Assembly: GCA_019636445.1 (NCBI GenBank)
Contig: JAHBXO010000018.1
Coordinates: forward strand, 1-64,000
DNA from: Gemmataceae bacterium
GTDB taxonomy: Bacteria; Planctomycetota; Planctomycetia; Gemmatales; Gemmataceae
DNA: 64,000 nucleotides
Reading direction: 5' to 3'
Shown here: positions 53,657 through 63,287 of the stretch, in pieces
Numbering within the stretch: position 1 is the stretch's first letter
Layout of the letters: the number at the start of each line of letters is the position of its first letter
Program-made: the position numbers and the translations under genes
The notes under the pieces: generated by a model
The model's input: the letters and a program-made list of their open reading frames with translations, nothing else
Databases searched by the model: none
Told to the model about the DNA's origin: nothing

Positions 53657-56600
53657 GTGACCGATACGACGGAGATCCTGCCGATGTCGTTCGTTCTCCG
53701 GCCGCCGGATGAAGTCGTTCCGCTGAACCGGCGGCTGCGCGCGCTCGGGCAATCCCGCAAACTGGCCCGCGCCGCGAGTGGCGTCGGCGCGGTCGTCGCC
53801 ACCCTGTCGCTCGCACTCCTTTTTGTCGGCGCGCTCGATTCCCGGTTCCATCTCGCGTCCGGCCTGCGGGTAACGGCGCTGCTCGCGCTCGTCGGCGCGG
53901 TCGGCGCGCTCTTCGCACGCGGCGTCCGCCGGCCCTGGCACGCCTCCACCGAGCCCGTCGCCGTCGCGATGCTGGTCGAATCCCGCCATGCCGAATTCCG
54001 CGACCTGCTCGCGAGCGCGGCGTCCTTCGAAGACTTACCCAGGGACGATCGCCGTTCGGCGGCGAGTTTCCGCGAAGCGGCGATCCGGCGGGCCGAGCGC
54101 GTGGCGAACCGGCACGATTTCGCCGACCTCGTGCCGACGGGCCGGCTGTGGCGTTCCGCCGTGCTTGCGCTGGCCGCGACGCTCGCGCTCGGCGCGTGGG
54201 TCGCCGCCGACCCGGACCGCGCCGCCGTCGCCGGCGTCCGCTTCGTCGACCCGTTCGGCGACCACCCCTGGCCGCCGAAGACCACGCTCGAAATTCAGTC
54301 CCCTGCCGCGAACCCCCACTTGCTGGCGAAGGGCCAGCCGTTCGCGCTGCGGCTGCGCGTTCGCGGCGCGATCCCCGCCGAAGCCACGATTACCGTGAAG
54401 CTCGACGGCGGCATCCCCTTCGATGAATCGATTCCGCTCGACGCCGGTGTCGGTGCCGATCGGACAGTCGAGTACGTCGTCGCGCCGGATCGGGTCACGC
54501 GGGACTTCGAGTATCGAATCGTGGCGAACGACGCCGACACTGGCTGGCTCGCCGTGACGGTGGCGACACCTCCGCGCCTGACGCTTTTGGACGGCCGGCC
54601 CTCGCCGCAGATGCGACTGATTGCACGGTCCTACACCGGCGAACCGCCGGTCGATCGGCCCGAAGGCACCGGCAGCGTCGAAGCCGTTTGCGGTACGCGC
54701 ATCGTCCTGCGAGCCGCGGTTGACCGGCCCATCGTCGCCGCGTCGATCCGCTTCGAGGGCGATCGCGCCGCGCTGGCGCACGCCGTTGCCACCTCATCGC
54801 TGGCTTCGCCGAATCCGTTCGCCGCCACCGCCGCGCCCGCACTCGCCGGATCGTTCGGCGAGGAGATCCCCGTGCGCGTCGAAGGTTCCGAACGGACCCG
54901 ACTGGCCGTCGAATTCGAAATCCCGATCGCCGGGCTGTATACGCTGCGGTTCGCGGACGAAGCCGGCCTCGTCGGCACGCAGAAGCTGGACCTCCAAACC
55001 TTCCCGGACCCCCGGCCGGTCGTCGCGCTCCTGCGGCCGTCGCCGGCGCTCGATCCGTTATTGCTGGTGCCTTCGGCTGTGGTTCCCGTGCGTGTCCGCG
55101 CCGACGACCGCACGTTCGCGCTTCGCTCGATGTGGCTGGAATACCGGGTGAACGACGGACCGTTCGTGCGCCTGCCGCTCGCGGACGCCGGCGCGGCGGA
55201 AACCGCACTCCCCGCCGTCGCCGGCGCGCTCGGCGGGCACCGCCGCCAGCGACCGCACGAGATGGAATCGATCCGCACGCTACCGCTGTCGGCGTTCCGC
55301 AAACCCGACGGCACCGCGCCGGCGGATGGTGATTCGATCACCCTGCGTGGCGCGGCCGACGACTGGGACGATTACACGCTCGCGAAGCCTCCTGGCGTCA
55401 GCCCCGAGGTCGTCCTGCGCGTGCTGTCCGCCGACGGACTCACGGCGCACCTGCAGAAGGAACTCGCGTTGCTTCGACCGGAGATCGAACGGGCGACCGC
55501 GCAGCAGAAGGCCGCGGCCGCCCGCACCGCCGCCGCCCGCGCGGCCGCGACGCCCGACGATCGGCTTTCGAACGAAGGCCGCGTCCAACTCGGTCGCGCC
55601 GAGCAGGAGCAGCGCATCGTGCGCGGCCAGGTGTCCGACCCGGCCGACGGACCGCGCGCAAAGGTCGAGAAGTTGCGCGAGATCGCCCGCGCCAACGGGT
55701 TGAAGGACGCGCCCGCCGCGCGCCGCGCCGACGCCGTCGCGAGATTGCTCGCGGAAGTCGAGGACAAGCATTTCGCGGAAATCGAGGCGAAGCTCGCGGA
55801 AGCGCAGGCGGCTGCGCAGGCGGAGCCGGGCCGGCCATCCGCCGGCGTGCGCGACCCGCTTGCGAAGGCGGCGAAGCAGCAGACCGGCGCGCTCGAAAAG
55901 CTTGCCGCCGCGGCCGAGGAACTCGAACAGTGGGCGGCGTCCGCCGAGGTGCGCGGAGACGCCCGGCAGTTGAAGGACCAGGCGGCCCGCGCTGTCTCCG
56001 AGGGCAAGGCCGCCACCGATCGCCTGCCCACGGGTGCGACGCCTGATCGGCTTCCGGCGAACGATCGGGCGGCTCTGGAGAAGTCGGCCGAGGCGTTCGA
56101 CAAGGCGGCCGAACAGGCGAACAAGTTGCTGTCGAAGGCGGATCGCGTGGCGGAGCAGCGTCGTGCCGACGCGGCGAAGGCGGCCGCGGCGGCGAATGCG
56201 AAGGCGGCGGAGGCGAAGCAGGCCGACGCCGAGGCTCAGGCCGCCCCCGCCGGATCGGCGGAGCGGTCCGCGGCGGAGGCGAAAGCCGCCGCAGCGAAGG
56301 CCGAGGCTGCCGCTCTCGCCGACGCCGCCGCGAAGGCGAAGGCTGAAGCCGACGCGCTCGAACGGGCGATGAAGGACGCCGGACGGCAGGCGGTCGCCGA
56401 CGATCTCCGCGCCGCCGCCGAGGCCCAGCGCAAGAACCGGTCTGGCGAAGCCCAGGCCGGCGTGTCGAAGGCGATCGAACGCCTCGAGCGCATGACCGCC
56501 GACCTCGCCGAACGGCGCGACGACGTCGACGAACTCGCCAAGAAGCGCAAGGACGCCGCCAATCGCGTCGACCAGTTCGCCGACCGGCAAGACGAACTCG

Positions 56601-57649
56601 CGAAGAAGGCCGCGAAGGCCAAGGACATTCCCGACGCGAACGAACGCGCCGAGGCGCTGCGCAAACTCGCGGACGAACAGGAGACGCTCCGTCGCGAGAC
56701 GGAGCAGCTCTCGCGCAAGGTCGAACGGGAGGGTTCGAGCGACGCGGCCGAACAGCTGCGCCGCGCCGCCGAGCGCATGGAGCAGGCGCGGGACGAACTC
56801 GCCGAGGGCCGCGACCCGAAGGCCAAACCGGACGAAGCCCTCGAACGACTCGAACAGGCGAAGGACCAGCTCGACAGGGACCGGCCGAAGGAAGAGCGGC
56901 AGCTCGAACGGGAACAGGCCGAGCAATTTGTCAGCCAGTTCAAGACCTTCCTCGAGAAGCAGCGCGCCGCCGTCGCCGAATCCGAACGGCTGACGGAGGC
57001 CGCCGCCAAGGCGAAGAAATGGGAGCGGCCGTTGCAGGCCAGCCTCGCGTCGCTCGGCGAGCGCCAGAAGGCGCTCGCGAAGGAGATCCGCGCGTTCGCC
57101 GAGGACAAGACCAAGGAGTTGAAGGTCTTCGACGCCATGCTGCGGCAGGCGGCGGACCAGATGGAGCGCGCGGCGGAGCGTATCGCGGAGCGCAAGGCCG
57201 ACATCGTGCTCGCCGATCCGAGCGCGTTCGACGCCGAATCCGAGGCCGCCGCGGACGAGACCGCCCGCCGACCGATGCGCACGGCGCTGCGGCGACTGGA
57301 ACAGATCGTGAATTCGCTCCAGGACGATCCGAAGAAGCCTGCGGCGAAGCCAATGCCGATGGGCGGTGCGGGTCAGCCGATGCCCATGCCCATGCCGATG
57401 GAAGGCGGAGGCATGGGCAACGCCCCGGGCGCGCCGCCGCTGGCGCAATTGAAGGCCCTGCGCGACTGGCAGAAGGAAGTGAACGAACGCACCGCCGCGT
57501 TCGCCAAGGATCACCCGGACCGCGACGCGCTGAGCGACGACGACAAGGACGAACTGAAGGAGATCGAAGACGCGCAGAAGGCGATCGCGGCCCTGCTGGA
57601 CGACCTGCTGCCCGCGCTCCAGGAAATGGCGGGAGGAATGATGCCATGA
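53657..57649 (+). CDS. DUF4175-like membrane protein with very long coiled coil
   Basis: A 1330-residue protein. Two N-terminal membrane helices (VVATLSLALLFVGALDS and VTALLALVGAVGALFARGV), one further helix near residues 168-185, then beta-rich extracytoplasmic domains (to about residue 590). From there to about residue 1200 the sequence is Ala/Lys/Glu/Arg-rich coiled coil, with a Met/Pro/Gly stretch (QPMPMPMPMEGGG) near residue 1245. The layout resembles DUF4175/TIGR02302 proteins. Start is GTG at 53657, overlapping a TATGAT hexamer at the previous stop, or ATG at 53684. Its stop overlaps the next ATG as ATGA. Confidence 0.74.
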   Translation: MTDTTEILPMSFVLRPPDEVVPLNRRLRALGQSRKLARAASGVGAVVATLSLALLFVGALDSRFHLASGLRVTALLALVGAVGALFARGVRRPWHASTEPVAVAMLVESRHAEFRDLLASAASFEDLPRDDRRSAASFREAAIRRAERVANRHDFADLVPTGRLWRSAVLALAATLALGAWVAADPDRAAVAGVRFVDPFGDHPWPPKTTLEIQSPAANPHLLAKGQPFALRLRVRGAIPAEATITVKLDGGIPFDESIPLDAGVGADRTVEYVVAPDRVTRDFEYRIVANDADTGWLAVTVATPPRLTLLDGRPSPQMRLIARSYTGEPPVDRPEGTGSVEAVCGTRIVLRAAVDRPIVAASIRFEGDRAALAHAVATSSLASPNPFAATAAPALAGSFGEEIPVRVEGSERTRLAVEFEIPIAGLYTLRFADEAGLVGTQKLDLQTFPDPRPVVALLRPSPALDPLLLVPSAVVPVRVRADDRTFALRSMWLEYRVNDGPFVRLPLADAGAAETALPAVAGALGGHRRQRPHEMESIRTLPLSAFRKPDGTAPADGDSITLRGAADDWDDYTLAKPPGVSPEVVLRVLSADGLTAHLQKELALLRPEIERATAQQKAAAARTAAARAAATPDDRLSNEGRVQLGRAEQEQRIVRGQVSDPADGPRAKVEKLREIARANGLKDAPAARRADAVARLLAEVEDKHFAEIEAKLAEAQAAAQAEPGRPSAGVRDPLAKAAKQQTGALEKLAAAAEELEQWAASAEVRGDARQLKDQAARAVSEGKAATDRLPTGATPDRLPANDRAALEKSAEAFDKAAEQANKLLSKADRVAEQRRADAAKAAAAANAKAAEAKQADAEAQAAPAGSAERSAAEAKAAAAKAEAAALADAAAKAKAEADALERAMKDAGRQAVADDLRAAAEAQRKNRSGEAQAGVSKAIERLERMTADLAERRDDVDELAKKRKDAANRVDQFADRQDELAKKAAKAKDIPDANERAEALRKLADEQETLRRETEQLSRKVEREGSSDAAEQLRRAAERMEQARDELAEGRDPKAKPDEALERLEQAKDQLDRDRPKEERQLEREQAEQFVSQFKTFLEKQRAAVAESERLTEAAAKAKKWERPLQASLASLGERQKALAKEIRAFAEDKTKELKVFDAMLRQAADQMERAAERIAERKADIVLADPSAFDAESEAAADETARRPMRTALRRLEQIVNSLQDDPKKPAAKPMPMGGAGQPMPMPMPMEGGGMGNAPGAPPLAQLKALRDWQKEVNERTAAFAKDHPDRDALSDDDKDELKEIEDAQKAIAALLDDLLPALQEMAGGMMP

Positions 57650-58398
57650 TACGCCGTCTGATGGTTGGAATCTGCCTGGGATTGGGTGCCGCGCCGGCGT
57701 GGGCCGTCGTGCCGCCGATTCCGCCGATCATCGTCGTTCCCGCGCCGGCGGACACGAAGCCGGACGCGCCCGGCGAATCGGACGACGTGGCCAAGCTCGC
57801 GGACCGCATCGGCAAGACGGCGAAGTCCGCGACGGATAAGCTCGGCGACCGCGACACCGGCGACGCCACGCTCAAGGACCAGCAAACCCTGAAGCGTGAT
57901 CTGGACAAGCTGATCGACCTCCTCCAGAACCAGCCACCGCCGCCGATGTCGAACGATTCTTCGCAATCGCCTCCGCCGCCATCGGGCGGGGGAGGCGGTG
58001 GTGGCCAGTCGAAGCCGATGGGCGGCCAACAACCGCCGCCGATGGGCGGGAAACGCCGCAGCGGCAGCGGCCAGCGGCAGCCGATGCCGCCACCGATGGG
58101 CGGGCCGCAACCGATGCCGATCGGTGCGAACCCGATGCCGATGGGCGGGCAGCAGCCGATGCCGATGGGCGCAAAGCCCGAGGAGAAGGGCGGCAGCTCG
58201 GCCGGCACCGGCGGCGCGGCGACGCCGACGCTGCCGCTGGCCGAGACGATCGCCAAGGATTTCTGGGGCCACCTCCCGGAAGTTCCGCGCCAGCGAATGA
58301 TGCAGTTCTTCCGCGAGCAGTACAACTCCCGGTACAAGGATCTTCTCCCCGATTATTTCTCAACGCTCGCCGAGAAGGAGAAGAAGGGCAAGAAATGA
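57646..58398 (+). CDS. Secreted Pro/Met/Gly-rich protein
   Basis: A 250-residue protein with a signal peptide (RRLMVGICLGLGAAPAWAV), a helical segment (LADRIGKTAKSATDKLGD, QQTLKRDLDKLIDLLQNQ), then about 100 residues of Gly/Pro/Met repeats (GGQSKPMGGQQPPPMGGK, PMPIGANPMPMGGQQPMP). A short conserved-looking end (DFWGHLPEVPRQRMMQFFRE) closes it. Starts and ends in ATGA overlaps, so it is translated with both neighbours. Role unknown; the repeats echo the Met/Pro stretch of the gene before it. Confidence 0.78.
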   Translation: MIRRLMVGICLGLGAAPAWAVVPPIPPIIVVPAPADTKPDAPGESDDVAKLADRIGKTAKSATDKLGDRDTGDATLKDQQTLKRDLDKLIDLLQNQPPPPMSNDSSQSPPPPSGGGGGGGQSKPMGGQQPPPMGGKRRSGSGQRQPMPPPMGGPQPMPIGANPMPMGGQQPMPMGAKPEEKGGSSAGTGGAATPTLPLAETIAKDFWGHLPEVPRQRMMQFFREQYNSRYKDLLPDYFSTLAEKEKKGKK

Positions 58399-59486
58399 CC
58401 GACCCGCGAATTCCCCGGCGTCGCTTCGCGCGGGCCGCGCTCCTGGGTGCGGCGGGCGGTGCCGCGATCCTCTCCGGCCACGCGCAGGACGCCGCTCCGT
58501 CGGAGTTCGTCACGAGCGACGCGCAGGCGGCGATCGACCGCGGGCTCGCGTTCCTCGCCCGTGCCCAGTCGAACGACGGTTCCTTCGGCGATGGCAGCGG
58601 CGCGAACGCCGCCATCACCGGGCTCGCCGCCCTGGCGCTGATGTCCGGCGGCCACCACCCCGGCCGCGGCCAGTACGGCCGCACCGTCAGCCGCGCCATG
58701 GACTACCTCGTCAACCGCGGCCTTGCGAACACGCCCGTCGGCTACCTCAATTCCGGCGAGACCGCCTTCGGCCACGGCGGCGGAATGTACCAGCACGGCT
58801 TCGCCGCCCTCTTCCTCGCCGAAGTCTACGGCACCCTCCCCGACCCGCTCCGCCTCAAGCGACTCCGCGAAGCGTTCGAGAAAGCCATCCGCCTCGTCAT
58901 CGATTCCCAGAACAAGCACGGCGGCTGGCGCTACGACCCCCGGCCCAGCGAGGCGGACGTTTCCGTCACCGTCGCGCAGCTCATGGCCCTGCGTGCCGCG
59001 CGCAACGCCGGCCTGTTCGTCCCCAAGTCCACCGTCGACGCCGCCGTCGCCTACATCAAGGCGTGCCAACTCCCCGACGGCGGCTTCTGCTACATCCGCG
59101 ACCAGACCCAACTCGGCTCCGCCTTCGCCCGCTCCGCCGCCGCCGTCGTCGGCCTCTTCTCCGCCGGCATCTACGACGGCGACGCCATCGACCGCGGACT
59201 CAAATACCTCGTCCGCTTCATTCCCAACGGCCGCGGCGCCCGCGACTTCTTCACCGAACGCTACTTCTGGTACGCCCACTACTACGCCGCCCTCGCCATG
59301 TGGACCGCCGGTGGAACCTCCTGGACCGAATGGTTCCCCGCCATCCGCGACGAACTCCTGAACCGCCTCCGCCAGGGCAACGCCAACAACTGGCAGGACC
59401 CGAACCACGGCCCCGCCTACGCCACCGCCATGGCGTGCATCATCCTGCAACTCCCCAACAACTACTTGCCGATCCTGCAGAAGTGA
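58395..59486 (+). CDS. Tat-exported terpene-cyclase-fold (prenyltransferase-repeat) protein
   Basis: A 363-residue alpha/alpha-barrel protein. Tat signal RRRFARAALLGAAGGA, then QW-like repeats: LARAQSNDGSFGDGSG, DSQNKHGGWRYDPRPSEADV and CQLPDGGFCYIRDQ. The family includes squalene cyclases, but the DxDD or DCTAE catalytic motif is not visible, so enzymatic cyclisation is not expected from the sequence; substrate binding only is inferred. It ends the coupled four-gene run that starts at 48670. rsmB follows after 54 bases. Confidence 0.85.
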   Translation: MTDPRIPRRRFARAALLGAAGGAAILSGHAQDAAPSEFVTSDAQAAIDRGLAFLARAQSNDGSFGDGSGANAAITGLAALALMSGGHHPGRGQYGRTVSRAMDYLVNRGLANTPVGYLNSGETAFGHGGGMYQHGFAALFLAEVYGTLPDPLRLKRLREAFEKAIRLVIDSQNKHGGWRYDPRPSEADVSVTVAQLMALRAARNAGLFVPKSTVDAAVAYIKACQLPDGGFCYIRDQTQLGSAFARSAAAVVGLFSAGIYDGDAIDRGLKYLVRFIPNGRGARDFFTERYFWYAHYYAALAMWTAGGTSWTEWFPAIRDELLNRLRQGNANNWQDPNHGPAYATAMACIILQLPNNYLPILQK

Positions 59487-59540
59487 ATCGCCGGAGATCG
59501 CCCCGCCGGTCCCGTCCGATGAATTCGATACCGTAATCTC

Positions 59541-60887
59541 ATGACCCCTGCCCGCCTTGTCGCCGTCGATGCCTTGCACCTCGCGCGGGTCCGCAAGCGA
59601 TACGCCTCCGAAGTCATCGACGAGTTGGCGCGGGAACTCTCACCGGCGGACCGACGGCTCGCGGTGCAGCTCGTGATTGGCTGCGTGCGCCGGCGGGCGA
59701 CGCTGGATGCGCTGGTGAAGCCATTCATTCGCGTCCCCTTTCACGCGGTGCAGCCGCGCGTTTGGGATCTCCTGCACCTCGGCGCGTACCAGCTCGCGCT
59801 GCTCTCGCACATCCCGAAGCACGCGGCCGTCCATGAGACGGTGGAACTGGCCGGCCACGTCGACAGCCCACAAGCGAAAGGGTTCGTCAACGGCGTGCTG
59901 CGCCGCGTGTCGGAACTGGTCCTGGACGAACCGGCGGACGAACCGTCGGCCGACGCCGTGCCCGTGGAGGAACGCTATCGCAGGCTGGCGCGGCCGGTGC
60001 TGCCCGACCCGCGCGAGAGTGGAGCCGCGTACCTCGCCGCCGCGTTCTCCTGGCCGCACTGGCTCGCCGATCGCTGGCTCGATCGCCACGGCTGGGACGA
60101 ATGCCTGCGCCTCGGCTTCTGGTTCAACCGACCGCCGCCGCTCTGGCTCCGCACCAACTCCCGAAAAACCGACCGCGAGTCCTATCGGCTACGGCTCGCA
60201 GCCGCGACCATCGATGCGGAACCGGGCGAAGGGCCGCAATCGCTGAAACTGCTCGATTCCATCCCGGTGGGCGAACTGCCCGGATACGCCGAAGGAGATT
60301 TCGCGATCCAGGACGTATCCGCCCAGGCGGTCGCGGCGGCGCTCAACCCGTCGCCGGGGATGCGCGTGCTGGACCTCTGCGCCGCGCCGGGCGGGAAGAC
60401 GACGCACCTTGCGGAACTGATGGACAATCGCGGCGCGATCGTCGCCTGCGACATCGAGCGGGATCGGCTGGCGACGGTCGAATCGCTCGCGCGTCGGCTC
60501 GGCGTCTCGATCGTCGAGACGGTGCTCCTCGCGGACGACGAACCGCCGCCGGCCGGCCCGTTCGACGCGGCGCTCGTCGACGTGCCGTGCAGCAACACCG
60601 GCGTGCTCGGTCGCCGGCCGGAAGTCCGCTGGCGCTTGCAGCCGCGAGAGTTCGAATATCTGATTCGATTGCAGACTCGCCTGTTGATCCAGGCGATCGA
60701 GCGAGTGCGGCCCGGCGGCGCGATCGTCTATTCCACGTGCAGCATCGAGCCGGACGAGAACCACGGTGTCGTGGCGGCGGTGCGCCGCGGCATGCCCCGG
60801 CTGGCGCTCGAGGCCGAGCGAATCGCGATTCCCGGCGAACCGGGCGATGGCGGATACTGGGCCCGGTTGCGGAAACCCGCGCACTGA
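59541..60887 (+). CDS. rsmB: 16S rRNA m5C967 methyltransferase RsmB
   Basis: A 448-residue protein. The N-terminal NusB-like RNA-binding domain (ADRRLAVQLVIGCVRRRATL, about residues 34-55) is followed by the SAM domain: VLDLCAAPGGKTTHLAEL, the first Cys in DVPCSNTGVLGRRP (about Cys350), and the catalytic TCS Cys in IVYSTCSIEPDENH (about Cys400). It methylates C5 of C967 in 16S rRNA. Length is normal. The gene lies between envelope genes, with no mechanistic tie seen. Confidence 0.93.
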   Translation: MTPARLVAVDALHLARVRKRYASEVIDELARELSPADRRLAVQLVIGCVRRRATLDALVKPFIRVPFHAVQPRVWDLLHLGAYQLALLSHIPKHAAVHETVELAGHVDSPQAKGFVNGVLRRVSELVLDEPADEPSADAVPVEERYRRLARPVLPDPRESGAAYLAAAFSWPHWLADRWLDRHGWDECLRLGFWFNRPPPLWLRTNSRKTDRESYRLRLAAATIDAEPGEGPQSLKLLDSIPVGELPGYAEGDFAIQDVSAQAVAAALNPSPGMRVLDLCAAPGGKTTHLAELMDNRGAIVACDIERDRLATVESLARRLGVSIVETVLLADDEPPPAGPFDAALVDVPCSNTGVLGRRPEVRWRLQPREFEYLIRLQTRLLIQAIERVRPGGAIVYSTCSIEPDENHGVVAAVRRGMPRLALEAERIAIPGEPGDGGYWARLRKPAH

Positions 60888-60892
60888 TCGGC

Positions 60893-60898
60893 TAGAAT
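60893..60898 (+). promoter_or_regulatory. Possible -10 element for the transglutaminase gene
   Basis: TAGAAT lies 7 bases before the ATG at 60906, so the transcript would start at or near the initiation codon. The nearest -35-like TTGCGG (60867-60872) is 20 bases away, which is long. Confidence 0.35.
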
Positions 60899-60905
60899 AA
60901 CCCGC

Positions 60906-63287
60906 ATGCCGACCGACTTCGCGTTCCGCTTCGCCACCTATCTCGCGCTCGCCCTGGCGTGCGCCTGCGCGGGCTACGCTGAATGGGATTTCCTGCGGGA
61001 AGTTTCCATCTTCGCCGCAGTCGTCGTCGCGATGATGATCGTGGCGTTCCTGTTCGATCAACGCGGCTACACCGTCTCGTTGCTCCACGCGAACTTCGTC
61101 GGCGGCGGTATCGCGCTGCTCATGGCCCTGTGGCTGGGGTTCCACTATCGGAATCCGGACAGCCTGATGAATACGTTGCCGTGGCCGGCGAGCGGCCTGC
61201 CGTACCTCGTCGCGCTCATCATGCTGCTGGTCCCCGCCAAGTTGATCCGCCCGAAGCACGTCGGCGATTGGTGGGCGTTGCAGGGGTTGGGCCTGAGCAT
61301 GGTCGCTGTCGGCGGCGCGATGACCGACGACGGATTCTACGTGGCGCTCATGGCCGCGTACGCCGTCGTGGGCATCTGGAGCCTGACGTTGTTCTACATC
61401 CGGCGCGTGTCCGGCCATGTTCCGCCCCCGCCGCCGTTCGAACCGGTCAGCGGCCTGCGCGCGATCGTCAGTCCCCAGACCTACCTGCCCGCCTGGTTCT
61501 TCGTCGCCCGCTCGCGCCCGACCGTCGTCGAACCCTACGACGGCACGCGGAAATTCACCCCCTCCGAACGGTTCGGCCGCTCCCACTTCGTCCGCGCCTT
61601 GCGCTGGGTCGTCGCGGCCGCGCTCGTCGCCGCGCCGCTCTTCTTCCTCACACCCCGGACCGACGGCCTGCGCTGGGAACTGCTCGGCTCGCGCATCGAA
61701 ACCGGAATCAGTCGCTCCACCGTCGATCTCACCCGCACCGGCGAATTGCACCCCAACCCGAAGCCGGCGTTCACCGTCACCGTCACGACCCCCGACGGCG
61801 AACCGGGTACGATCTCGGAGGATGCGCGCTTTCGCATCAGCGGCCACAACAGCTATTTCACCAAAGGCGTCTGGAACCCGACGAGTCTGGGCCACCTGTA
61901 TCCGGTGCCGCCGGGCGGCCGCGCGCTCTGGCCCGCCGTCGATCGGGTCCCCCCGCAAGACTATGGCCCCGACACCGTCCTGCTCGAATTCGAACTCGAA
62001 CCGGAAATGTTCGGCTCGCCGATGGCCGAACCCATCCAGCACCGGCCCGGCCAGCCCGCGCCGCTGTTTTTCCTGTACCAGGACCGCTACCAGTACGCCA
62101 CCACGCACAACAACGGATCGTTCCGCATTCCGAACTTCGATTCCACGCCGCGCGGCAAGATCCGCCACTACTGGCAGTATCATCGGGCCAGCCCCGACGC
62201 GCCCCCGTCCCGATGGCGACTGGACGACGCGGAGCCGGCCCTGGCCGCCGCGACCGCGAAAGCCCGCAACCCGCTCCTCGACTTGCCCTCCACGCGCATC
62301 GCGAACGAATCGCGCCGACTGCTCGAACGAATGATCCGCGAGGGCACCCTGCCGCCCGGCATCCGGGACCGCGCCGACCCGGCCACGCTTCTCCCCGCCC
62401 CCGAGGATCATCTCGCCGTCGCGCGGGCCTTCGAACGCTATTTCGCCACCTCCGGCGAATACGAGTATTCCCTCACCCTCCGCCGCTATGACCGCAACCT
62501 CGATCCGATCGAGGATTTCCTCTTCTACACCAAATCGGGCCACTGCGAACGATTCGCATCCGGGCTGGCGCTGATGCTCCGCGGCGTCGGCATACCGTCC
62601 CAGTTCGTCATCGGTTATCGCGGGTGCGTTCCGATCGACCCCGGCAAGTATCTCGTGCGCCAGGACCATGCCCATGCGTGGGTCGAAGTTCTGGTCTCCG
62701 AACGCGTGCCGGGAACGACGCTACGCGAATGGCGCTGGGAGACCCTTGATCCGACCGCCGCCTCCCGCGACGAGCAGGATCCGTCGGCCGCCGCGTCGGG
62801 TAGCAGCCGCTTCATCAGCGCGTTCATCACGGGCCTCACGCCGGAACGGCAGAAACAGCTCGTCGAAGATCTTGCGGAGTTCGGTACACGGAATTCCGTT
62901 CCGGCGCTGGTCGCCTTGGCAATGCTGGCCGCGATCGTCATCGTCGTGGTCCTGGTCCGCCGCCGGCTGCGCCGGGTCGCCGTCGCGCCGGTATTCGCAT
63001 CCATCGATCCGGTGCCGTGGTACTCGCGAATGATCACGATTCTCGCGCGCGGCGGTTATCACGGGGAGGGCGGCCAGACGCCGGCGGAGTTCGCCCGCGG
63101 CGCCGCGGCCTGGTTGGCGGCGAATCCCCGCCTGACGGAAATGGCCTCCGTACCCGGCCAGATCGCCGAATCATTGGAGCGTCACCGATATGCCGGCGCG
63201 CCGCTGACGTCGGAAGAACTGGACGAACTGCATCGACGTCTCGATCGCCTCGATGCCGCAATCCCGTTGCCGGAGTCGCCGCCATGA
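60906..63287 (+). CDS. TgpA-type transglutaminase with C-terminal DUF4129
   Basis: A 793-residue protein. Five or six N-terminal helices (DUF3488-type) and one near residues 236-256 lead to an extracytoplasmic core with the transglutaminase catalytic triad: Cys in KSGHCERFASGLALML (about Cys547), His in DHAHAWVEVLV (about His590) and Asp in ETLDPTAAS. A helix (ALVALAMLAAIVIVVVLVRR) separates it from a DUF4129-like tail (RHRYAGAPLTSEELDELHRR). Such proteins are usual partners of MoxR and DUF58, here 41 kb away. It overlaps the next gene as ATGA. Confidence 0.88.
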   Translation: MPTDFAFRFATYLALALACACAGYAEWDFLREVSIFAAVVVAMMIVAFLFDQRGYTVSLLHANFVGGGIALLMALWLGFHYRNPDSLMNTLPWPASGLPYLVALIMLLVPAKLIRPKHVGDWWALQGLGLSMVAVGGAMTDDGFYVALMAAYAVVGIWSLTLFYIRRVSGHVPPPPPFEPVSGLRAIVSPQTYLPAWFFVARSRPTVVEPYDGTRKFTPSERFGRSHFVRALRWVVAAALVAAPLFFLTPRTDGLRWELLGSRIETGISRSTVDLTRTGELHPNPKPAFTVTVTTPDGEPGTISEDARFRISGHNSYFTKGVWNPTSLGHLYPVPPGGRALWPAVDRVPPQDYGPDTVLLEFELEPEMFGSPMAEPIQHRPGQPAPLFFLYQDRYQYATTHNNGSFRIPNFDSTPRGKIRHYWQYHRASPDAPPSRWRLDDAEPALAAATAKARNPLLDLPSTRIANESRRLLERMIREGTLPPGIRDRADPATLLPAPEDHLAVARAFERYFATSGEYEYSLTLRRYDRNLDPIEDFLFYTKSGHCERFASGLALMLRGVGIPSQFVIGYRGCVPIDPGKYLVRQDHAHAWVEVLVSERVPGTTLREWRWETLDPTAASRDEQDPSAAASGSSRFISAFITGLTPERQKQLVEDLAEFGTRNSVPALVALAMLAAIVIVVVLVRRRLRRVAVAPVFASIDPVPWYSRMITILARGGYHGEGGQTPAEFARGAAAWLAANPRLTEMASVPGQIAESLERHRYAGAPLTSEELDELHRRLDRLDAAIPLPESPP

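Noticed and set aside
55280..57514. 744-codon Leu/Arg/Gly-rich minus-strand frame
   Set aside because: Antisense to the coiled-coil gene; Leu and Arg richness mirrors its Glu/Ala/Lys codons.
60189..62675. 828-codon minus-strand frame
   Set aside because: Antisense to rsmB and the transglutaminase gene, both of which have intact catalytic motifs.
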